NCBI GenBank assembly: GCA_964035545.1
Contig: OZ037767.1
Span: forward strand, 24,137,128 to 24,201,127
Length of the DNA: 64,000 bases
Reading direction: 5' to 3'
From: Bugula neritina
Taxonomy: Eukaryota > Bryozoa > Gymnolaemata > Cheilostomatida > Bugulidae
Shown here: positions 24,773-34,966 of the stretch, one piece after another
Position numbering within the stretch: the first letter of the stretch is position 1
Layout of the letters: each line of letters begins with the position of its first letter
The notes under the pieces: generated by a model
Databases searched by the model: none
Seen by the model: the letters and a program-made list of their open reading frames with translations, nothing else
What the model was told of the DNA's origin: nothing
Program-made: the position numbers and the translations under genes

Positions 24773-25519
24773 GTATAGTATTTCACAAGTCATACTTTTA
24801 AGATATTCCACCAGCTTGCTGCTGAGGTTTGCCTGTCTCCTTGAAACGCTCTGTAAGATGACTGCTGTGACAGGTTGATGTAATGATACATTATTATAAT
24901 ATCTGCTCCATCACGGTATGTAGACTACACTGTATCTGCAAAATTCAAGAAAGAATACATATTTTGAAAGCAATGGACTTGTTCCTTGAAATATGTAAAT
25001 TTACATGAGCTAGGCGCCGTAATGCTACATGGAAACTGCTTTAAACAGGAATGCATTAATATACCAAACGTATAATTTCTAGCTCTTTGAATAACGCAAA
25101 TAATTATAATATGCTTTAAGGCCTGGCTCGCTATCGTGAGAATCACACGAAATCTAATGACGATTTTCGTGAATTATCCTCTCGTTATGACCAGCCACAC
25201 ACAAAATAAATAGTCCGTGTATGAGTCTTGCAGGAGGTACAAACAGCAGAAAATTGCCAAATAGAGAAACGTGGTAGAAATGAAATAATTACTGTTGCTA
25301 AAATTCTATTGACCAATCAAATGGTACTTATCGTCGACTTTGATTTTTCGTTCATCGTCATCGTTGTGTACACCCAACGGAGACAATTTCATTTGAATTC
25401 CTTCAAATTTTCTTGTACGAATGTTTTTCGTGTGAAATAAACGATATCGTGTGACTCTCACGATCGTGAGGCCAGGCCTTTAAAGTAATATGGTATTATA
25501 TACAAGTAATTGTGGTATA
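24773..25519. repeat. ~378-bp tandem unit, copy 3, interrupted by a MITE
   Basis: The third copy is split at 25118/25483 by a 361-bp inverted-repeat element and resumes with AAGTAATATGG. It ends in GTGGTATA at 25512-25519. Confidence 0.88.
25119..25479. mobile_element. PIF/Harbinger-like MITE with TTA target duplication
   Basis: Terminal inverted repeats of about 32 bp begin AGGCCTGGCTCGC on the left and AGGCCTGGCCTCAC on the right. Both continue into CGTGAG and CACACGA. TTA lies on both sides (25116-25118 and 25480-25482). The empty site can be read from copies 1 and 2 of the host tandem unit (CTTTATAGTAAT). A TWA target duplication is characteristic of PIF/Harbinger elements. The internal 70-residue + strand frame is not like a transposase. 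Confidence 0.82.
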
Positions 25520-28500
25520 GGGATAATTTTACGTACATGCCTAGTTCACTTGACTGGGATTTGTAACTTTAACCTCTTCTTACATGAACATTCATTGGTG
25601 AACAAACATGAATGAAATGGGCTGTATATATTTATTCGGTCATACTAACATTAAGGATGATATTCAATATTTATATACTTGATAAATAATACAGATTTGA
25701 TATAACATAGTGTTTACTTTGCTTATAAAACTCATTATTTACAAAAGTCAACACCTGAACAACAACTAATACATATTATTATGTTATATAATTGTTGTTG
25801 TAAAACATATATTTTAGCTTATACCTCCTACAGACTACAGCCGAAACTGGACTGTGATCGCGTTTAAATTATTACATTATTACTTTCTTCTAAACTTACT
25901 TGGTTGATCAATGAAATTAGAGTCATCGCTAATACCCTGAGAACTCAAAACTCAGTCAAGGAGATTGGCTATAAAAGGCAGCACAGAGGCAGCAATAGTT
26001 AGTTAACAAAGGTTTTGGAAGGTCAGCGATTGGCAATTGTTAGCGGCTGGAAGAGTTGGCAAAGTTCAGCGATTGGAAGAATTATAGTGTGGCACAATTT
26101 ATATATTAAATTGTTATATTAATATACACCTTTTAGACTTAAAAATGTTACAGTGAGTAAATCGATACATATTTTTTTCTGTTAAGAGTGGTGTATTAAT
26201 TTTTTCCTATTACCTATTTTGTTGTTATATAAATTGTACATGAAGAAACCATTGTTGAAATTGAGGAATTTATTTAAAGCGGCACAAATTATGTTTGAAG
26301 AAACTATCTTGAAATCATTTGATCTTTAAAACTACACAAATTTATGTTTAAAAGGCTTATTAATTTTTGTGGCCAGTATATTATATAGCAAGATTTCAAA
26401 AAATCACTAGAATTTGTTTTATTTCTTTTGGGTTTGGTTATTACAATATTTTATTACTCTCGAAACTTTTGCTTTCATATTATTATTAAATAGATATATA
26501 AATGTATACAAAACTCATAGTTTCATTCTTCCGGAGAGAGAGGTACTAAATTTATAGCCTGAGTGCTACCATTACACAATATACATAGAACCACACATTG
26601 TTTATGCATGAATAATGTTGACAAACCAAACCATAAGCAAAAATTTGTCAAATGAAAATAACTCCTATCTTCATTCCATAATCAAATGCAAACTGGATTA
26701 CACACACAAAATTTTTAATGCAAAATTATCAAGTAATAACAAAATTATTACTTAATTCCTTAGATCAATTCTCATTAATTAAGTTCAGTTGAAAATTTGT
26801 TTTAATAAATTTATTATTATTATTATTGTTTTTATTTTCTATTTTATTTTCGTTAGACAATAACATACAGAAGTGCAGAAATACATTTGGCAGCACCATA
26901 AATTTAAAGATTTTACATCATCAATTGCTTAATAGAGCACTAAAAAAAAAAAATCCTTAAATGAGCAGCCTGAGTTCTATTATTATGGTTGCTAGGAATT
27001 ACAAGCTCGCCATACAGAAAAACTGAGCTGGAAACTGCTTGACGCAACAAAATATCAAGAATCACTTGGCGCAGGGGTTGAGGGCATCGACATTGAATTC
27101 AAGAATCTATACAAACACTGCACTTGATGACTCCTTACTTTGTGCTGCTTCTAGAAGTTCTCAGCAAAAGGTGTGCAATGAGGGTTCAAACCACTTGTTG
27201 AGTAAATATAAAGTTCTCACACCTCATAATATGATTGTATAAACATATATTGAAGTCTATTTAGATTTTGAATATAATATTTTAATTTTATACTTGCACT
27301 GTCTGGTCACTTGACTAAAATACTTGAATGCCAGTCAACATTTTATGCAAAGCAGCCGTTTTACTGAAGGCTAACCTACGCAGGATTGTCAGAAGTGAGG
27401 AGAATGTTGACAGGTGGTTGGATTGGAAAGTTTAATTAGTTTAAACTGTAGTTTACTACAATTGAATTGCAACACAGCATGCATGCTATGCAGACTATTT
27501 AGTAATGATGTTTATTTTATTTCAAATGAATCATCAAAATATTTTTGACAGGCAAGTCCTGTAAACCTACGTACATGAGAATTCGTCCCATTTTTTGAAC
27601 CTTCATTTTTACAATATGACACTTTCTAGGAATTTGCGTAGATGTGGAAGTTTTCATGTATGCTTTGTTTAATAGTTCTACAATGATTATAAAACAAACA
27701 ACTCGTATTATAGTTGTAAAAAGATTTCACTTTTTTCAGTTTTAAAAGCATTATAGCTTCGGTGAAAAATTATAGCAAGAAAAAGCATCTTTCTGTGAAG
27801 CAATATAAACTTAAATTCCAAATTATTTAAACAAAATTTTGAAAGTTACAGCTAAGTAAAATACCCTGAATCATGATCATATTGCAGCTAAATTAAATTG
27901 CTATGTAATCTTACAACCTGATTGAATAAGCCGCTACATAGCAATGACAGCGAATGCATGCACCATGTCATTTTAGCTGTCTTTTGTAGTATGAATAGTT
28001 ATTTACCCATTTTAGATATCTCAAGCATTCTAAAAATAAATGGCTAAATCAAAAATTATTGGTAACTAAAGCTAAACTGAAAAAAATATTTTGCATTATA
28101 TTATAGACAAAAATTATGTAATAATGTCACGTGACTTAACAGCAGATGATGCAACTGTTAGCCCAGGTTATAATGACCATGCGTCCATAGTTTCTAACTG
28201 CAAATTGCCAGCACAACTTGAAGCTCAATTTATACTTTCATAAGCAAAAATTTACAAGTTCAAATGACTCATTGTGTTATATAAGCTTTTTCCTACATAG
28301 CAATCCTAAATTAGGGTGCATGAAATGACTGCTTTTTTAATGAGAAGACAATTTCTGTTCTGAGATTTTTCATTAAATGTGTTAGTAAAGCTTTTATACG
28401 TCATGCCGTTTAATTTATGAGGAAGCCTGGTTTAATAAACTTTATCGAAATGCTGTTAATTTCTAACATAGCTTTCAAATTTAAATTACTACACGTTTAT

Positions 28501-29464
28501 ACCTCAGTTTCGACATTAATATGATGCTCTTCCATACAAATATTTAATAGAATATATAGACCAGAGCAATAGCGCTATGAGTTCGAATCCTAACAAGTAT
28601 AACTTAATAAATAGATTAGAAATGATAAATCCCTATTTATACTATAACAGTATCACTTGTGTAAAACGATGCCGTCATTTGTTTGGTTTTAGATGTTTAT
28701 TTAGGAGCATAAAATTTGGGCTCTATAGATAAACAGCTGTTTTATAGCTACTTGAAAGACATTTTTTTGCTACAACTGTCTACCAGGACTCAGCAAATTA
28801 GTCATTTTTGTTTTTACAGTGTCCAGTTGCTTTTTGTTTATAGTTTTTGTTTAATCACTGCTTGGGTAACGGTATTGGTTACATAGCAGCATGCGCAAGA
28901 ACTAACAACAGAATATCAAATATAATACGCTTTGAAACCTAAATAATACAAGCATACAACTAGCTACAGCCTAAATAGTTATACATGATGCATTGCGAAA
29001 TATAAGTAGACGTGTGCATGGCGGCAAAATTTTATTTTGTGAAAATTGAAAAAATAGACAAAAAAAATTGCGTTACACAATGATTATTATAGGCTACATA
29101 GAGTTGCACATTCATAAATTAGGTGCTGAGTTTATTAGAGTAGAGAAGCACTTTATGCTATGACAAGACTGATACGATATGGCAAATTACATATAACAGT
29201 TATATAGGAATATTTATAGTTGTAGAGTTGTCTTTTCTACTGCAAATGTGTCGATAACAGCAGTAGGTGTTTTAGTTTACACCATTCATAAATGCAATTA
29301 AATAATACAACAATTTTACATATCTGATCATTCCTATACTTAAAAAAATATAAGCAGCAATACAACATATATAATATAATATAATGATATAAAAATCAAT
29401 ATAATTATATTGAATAGTCTACACCAAGATGCACATGGCCAATGCCTGGCTAGCCAGAATGACT
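25520..29464. other. Gene-poor AT-rich interval
   Basis: I find no supportable gene. At 27060-27200 the + strand has an A-box-like TGGCGCAGGGG and a B-box-like GGTTCAAACC about 110 bases apart. At 28575-28595 the + strand has GAGTTCGAATCC. Either could be a degraded tRNA-derived SINE, but neither folds into a tRNA. Confidence 0.45.
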
Positions 29465-31877
29465 TTACCAGTAACTCTTCTGGCAGAGAGACGAAATCGG
29501 TGTACTTGCTGCACACTTCTTTGAACGAAAACTAGAATCTCTTTTATCTATCTTCATGCAGTCATCATCGATGCGAAAATGCTTCATACTAGCGTAAGCC
29601 ATGTTTACTGGAGAGTTGTCGTCCCACATAAACACATCTTCCTTTCTGTAGCCCCCAAGTAAGATGAACTTAGCATTCCAGTCTAAAGTAGGAAATAGAA
29701 TCAAATGTCCCTGCTACCCACAAAGTACACTATTTCCTAAGTCTTAGCTATGAATACATATAACAGCTAATGGTCCTTGCTCTGTCAACACTTGCTAGTA
29801 TGGTGGAAGTAGTATTAGCAGCAGCAAAAGCAACAGTAGTAGTGAATAAACATTAACTTTGCTAAAACCAAATTATTTTCTCACTGTTTGCAACCATAAT
29901 TATTGCTGTTTGCCAAAAAAGTATTTTCACTGAGTATATATCAAGTGAAATGGAAAATATTTTGACTGCATGTGCTTTACAAAATCTGTGTTAGTTTAGC
30001 AGTAGTGGGGGGATAGAATATCATAGTAACCATCATGTTAAAACTGTATTTACTATCCACTCAATGGCACTATGTAATACTTGCTGAAGATCAACCAGGG
30101 TTTAACACTGCATATTACATGCAATATACATGTGCTATACAGTGTGAATAATTGTTGTGCAAAAGTTGAAATAAACCTGTAGTGTTGGCCCAAAAATCAA
30201 TTAACCAGCTCCTGGATTGGGTGGTCTTCAGCATTGCCAGTGTTCCACCTTTCATCTCACAGTTCAACTGAGCAACAGCATGATGCAACAATTTCTGTTC
30301 AAACCAGAAGCACTGGCCACTTGCAGGGTTTCGGATCCATCCATCATCACACTGAGGAGTTTCTGCAAGTATAAATGTACCGTCTTACTGCACTCAAGCT
30401 ATTTTATTTCAAGTTACTATAATGCATATGAAAATACACACGGACTAGTATACTTCCTTTTGCAAGTTTTTATATATGTTTTCTTGCAATAAATCTAACT
30501 ATTATGATTATTTCAACTCAATTGACCTTTTAATTATAAAGTTTGGAGTAGCTTTTGTTATACAATATATTTATTCTCACCACAGCCTATTACCTGCAAA
30601 CACTCAGGTTTTAAATCTTCTATACTTTTATACTATGCATTTTAAATAAATATTAAAACTATTATAGCTAAAATGTTTGAATTTTAATCAATTAGTTGTG
30701 AATGTGTTTCTATTGTTACAAGGATGTGCTACTTTTGTTTTACATAAGTATTACCTTTTCTATACAGATAAATGTTTTACCTTTGTTATACATTAAGTAG
30801 CCATAGCTGGCTGAGGAGTTAGCTATGTCAACAGAAAGGTGTGTTGAGAGTTGGCAAACTTTAGAATTAGCTGAGATGTTGACAGCAAATGCTTCACACT
30901 TCCTGCTGCTCAGACACAAAGCAGCGCACTCTATTCTACTTGCTGCCGAGACATTGACATACACATCCAACAACTTTCCACTTTTGGCCAAGACAAAGTT
31001 TTCTGTTATTTCTGCTTTTCCCAACTAGAAAAAGAGCACAGTTTAAATAACTAGCCTGCAGTTCTGAGTAATATAAACTGTTTGCACTACAGTAAAAAAC
31101 AATCAATATATAGTATTTTCTCTTTAAAAAGTAAAGTCGCAGGGAATTTTATTTGTCCTGTAAAATGTTATTTATATCTTTATGAATTTCTGGCAGCTCT
31201 CAATTTACCAATAACCTACATGTGATATTTTAGTGATATGTTTGTTATAATTGTTACATATTGAGACACTCCACTGTGTCGTTAAGTGAAACACCCTTTA
31301 AATATTGCAGAAGCTCAATAAAAATGTAAAATGTTTTTTCTAACAGGAAAGTGATCAAGTTGCGTGTTACATGCATCAGTGAAAAATAGCATGGAATGAA
31401 AATTTCCAATAATTACTAGTAGTTTTGAAATACCGCATAATTTAGAACCGACTGGAAACGTCATGTGCAAGTGAACAGAAATTTCCAATTATTTCAGCAC
31501 ATAGGTGCATAAAATTTATTATAAAACAAAGCTGTTTAAGGATACAACTTTAAAAAAGTATTTAGATTGATTGATTTATTTATTTATTGCATATCACAGA
31601 TATGAAAACATGTTGCAAAATTCAATGTAAATATAGGCCTACTGGCATTAATAACTAGACATGGACAAAAGTAAAAAAAAAATTCAGAGCTCTGTATAAG
31701 ATTATTTAAAATAAAAAAAAAAATATATATATATAATCTCACAACGGATTTTCAAGCAGTTGGACCTGCAGCAAATCCGGGTATAGTGTGGCCCTACGTT
31801 GCCTGGTAGCTTACCTTCAATGAGTGAATCCCTAATATAGCTGGAACCAGACAGTGTAATACCAATGAAAATTTCAT
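29465..31877 (-). CDS. Secreted PAN/apple plus C-type lectin domain protein (four exons)
   Basis: Exons on the minus strand: 31877-31815, 31024-30781, 30362-30177 and 29682-29465, giving 711 nt and 236 residues with matching phases. Exon 1 encodes a signal peptide (MKFSLVLHCLVPAILG). Exon 2 encodes a PAN/apple domain (about 22-102) with the usual spaced cysteines (IECAALC, RKCEAF, KVCQL). Exons 3-4 encode a C-type lectin fold with six cysteines (TPQCDDGW, GQCFWF, LNCEM, DDDCMKI, SKKCAA, SLCQK). The calcium/sugar motifs EPN or QPD and WND are absent; the region reads DNSPVN. Calcium-dependent sugar binding is therefore doubtful. Its likely role is as an extracellular recognition or adhesion protein in mucus, defence or matrix (inference). 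Confidence 0.9.
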
Positions 31878-31959
31878 ATTTTACTTTCTAGAACCTTTTG
31901 CACACTTGAGCCGTGCAAAAACAAAACAACTCGCTGGTTGAAGACAGTCTTAAACCACC

Positions 31960-34660
31960 TCTAAACTGTACTTTCGCTATGCTAAGAATAGAATGCATAC
32001 ACAAAATGAAGCAAAATAATTTCCATCTTACCACTAGTCATTGATGTATAAATCTCTTTATTTGCATTGAAATGGTTTGATTGAAATAGGTTTAGTAGTA
32101 TAGTATTATGAAATATAAAAACCAATAAACTTATGATGTTATTGCTGAAGCAACAGAGAACGTTGACCTGTGTCATCTTCATATTAAGTTTTCAAGTGGC
32201 CTATAATCCTATACTGCCATCATTCTGTTACCTTGTGAACAGATATATTTTACTTGTAAAATTTTCTTAGATCTATATTCTATTCTATATGATATAGGCT
32301 GCTCTAGAAGATGTCATTTTATCCAATCTATTTGTTGATTATATCAGCTTCTTAAAAGTTCAATAACATGATATGTATTCAACATAAGTGCCCATTGATT
32401 GTAGTGCACTATAAAACAATCTCTTTCCAATACAAAACTGTGTAAACTGCATATATTACTTTCTATTACTGATTAAACAGCCATCAGTGCTATACTAGGT
32501 AACATTCATCTAAACGCTGATGATTATAAAACAGATGTACTGATCTAATACTCAGTACCATATAATATTCCCTGTCAACATTAACCCGACCAGTTTAATT
32601 TAATAACGTATACCTATAATTTCTGGAATAGTTGCAATCCTGTCTCTAAAAATTAGCATTGGCCTAGTTTATATTATCTGAAGTTGGCTAATGCAACTTT
32701 TTTAGCTATGAATTTGCAAACTGAATTGCAAATAGTAAAGAGTTTCAAGTCTGCTACTTTAGTGTCAGTTTAACTGTCATGTTGAGTTACAAGCAAAGAA
32801 ATAGATTCAGGAAATGTTGCCATTTCTTGAGTGAAAAAAATATTAGCTGTGTCAATAAAGGATTTCATGGCACACTGTAATGCTTGTGTGTAGAAAATAA
32901 CAAACAACAACACATCAAGTTATAAGAAAGTTGTTAAGAATGATGATAGTTATTGAACTGAATTGATTAATTAACTATTCCTTTTCAATCAGGAAATTTC
33001 AAATAATATAACAATATTGCAATAATTTAGCCAGTGCACCTTACAATGCACTGCGATCAGTTTGCATGCATGGTTATGATTCTACTAGAAACAGCTTAAA
33101 TCTATATAAACCATTTAAAGGAAAGAGGCAGAAATACAAAAATTACACTCGCTGGTTGATTTACATTATTCGAATGCTTCTAGTGAATTTAGGTGAAATA
33201 AAATTGGCTCTCTAAATAAATGCTTTCAAATAGCAAAAAAGCTGACACATGAACTGCTGTTTTGTGCAGGTGACTTATGAGTTACATGTATTCTCATAAT
33301 ACGGTTGTTTGTGTATTTTTAGATTTGAACTGCAGCACTTTTCAAAGTGCAATACAATATGTAAATCAAAAAGTAGGAGATATCCTCATGTATTAAATAC
33401 CATACAGCTGTTTTACTTCAAAAATATAATAAACTGCACTATGATCAACTGAAAGCAAGATACAAATAGGCCTGAAAGCAGTCTTTGTACATGTTGTTTG
33501 TTTTCAACTAAAACTGAACAGGATGTGCATGAATAATTGCCCTAATAAACTTCCATGAGTAGGTGTAATTACTACCTATTATTGTGGTTTCATTACCTTG
33601 TCATTTAATTAGACAAATATTAGTTTACTGTGAGATAATATTACTTTACCTAATGCATGCTAAAACCCATGTCAAGTGTGGTTTATAGTCTGCCAGTAAA
33701 GTGAAGCTTCTACTATTGGCTACAGAAAAATTTAAACTGAATGTAATCAAGATTGATTGAAATAAATGTCAACAACTGTTGAACCTGTAATGATTTGAAT
33801 AAAGTGCTATACAAATGGATTTTATAACATCAATATTAATTAGTTTATTAAAATGGGCAAGCTAGTTGACAAGTTATATAATTACAAAAAATTGAAATAA
33901 ATCTTTAGGAAAAATACAACATGATATGATACTGTTAGTTTATAATGATTATTAGGATAAACATATTTTTGACCAAGACTAATATTGTGTTTACCAGCTA
34001 TCTAGGGGTCTGAAGCTATACATTCAAAAAATGTTACTTATTGTTAATCTAACTCTTTTGAAAATGCAATGAAAAAATTTAATTAAATAAAGTAGGTTTG
34101 TACAAAGTAAAAATTATTATTTCAAAATTTAAATTAAAGTATTTAATTAAATTATTAAAACTTGCTATTATTGCTAATTACAGTAATTATTGAGTTATTA
34201 CTATGAGCATAAATTGTCTTTATCTTGGATTGAATATATACGAAAACAAACAACATGTACTTGATCAAAATAATAGCAGTTTTATTGTTTGCTTACGTGT
34301 TTTGATTACAGGAAATGAAGAATATCAAAATGCAAACAATAATAACAGAAGTCACTGTATAGTCTCAAATTGGTAAGATATATAGATTTATGCAACGAGT
34401 ATACAAATGCATTACTAAAGAAAACTTGTGGTAATTGTAAATGATGTAATAATATAATGCAATTATTGGAATATGAGATTATAGCTTTACTTACCTTATT
34501 TACCTGACATTTGAAAGACAGCTCCCCCTACACAAATGGCAAATATTCTTATCAGCTTAAGTTTACTTTGACACTTATTTACACAGAGTTTAAATGCATG
34601 TTGAAATAGTGTTCCTTATCTATTAGGTAGTCGGCCTGTTTGAAGTAACTGTAATTGACT
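31960..34660. other. Divergent intergenic interval between the lectin and prohormone genes
   Basis: AT-rich DNA with no gene that I can support. It separates two genes that point away from each other, so it should hold both promoters. Confidence 0.5.
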
Positions 34661-34663
34661 TGG

Positions 34664-34756
34664 CTATATAAACAAGGATTCTCACGCATCTGAATACATA
34701 CAGAGAAATAGAAACTAAAGGCGTACACTTTACAAGAGTAGTGGCTGTTTTAACCT
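34664..34756 (+). promoter_or_regulatory. TATA box and putative 5' UTR exon of the prohormone gene
   Basis: CTATATAAAC lies at 34664-34673. A likely exon from about 34695 ends in the donor AACCT|GTAAGT (exon end 34756). The acceptor CTTACAG ends at 34949, 17 bases before the chosen ATG. A good TATA box and a short UTR exon are common in neuropeptide genes. Confidence 0.5.
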
Positions 34757-34966
34757 GTAAGTACATTAATATTTATAAGATTATTTTTAATATTATAAAT
34801 AAACTAGTGTAAGTCTATAGCTTTAGTGACTTCTGATTGTGGTGCGCTTTATAAGCATCATTACTTAAAGTAGCACTTTGAAACTTCAGTTGAATAAATT
34901 TGTCGACTTGCACAGCAAATGGTTCTATTACTACAACCTTTACTTACAGATATACCAGCTGCTGAA

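Noticed and set aside
25228-25440. 70-residue + strand frame
   Set aside because: Lies wholly inside the Harbinger-like MITE and does not resemble a transposase; probably chance.
34919-34966. Upstream in-frame Met for the prohormone
   Set aside because: It lies before the CTTACAG acceptor at 34949 and spoils the signal peptide; the ATG at 34967 gives a clean one.
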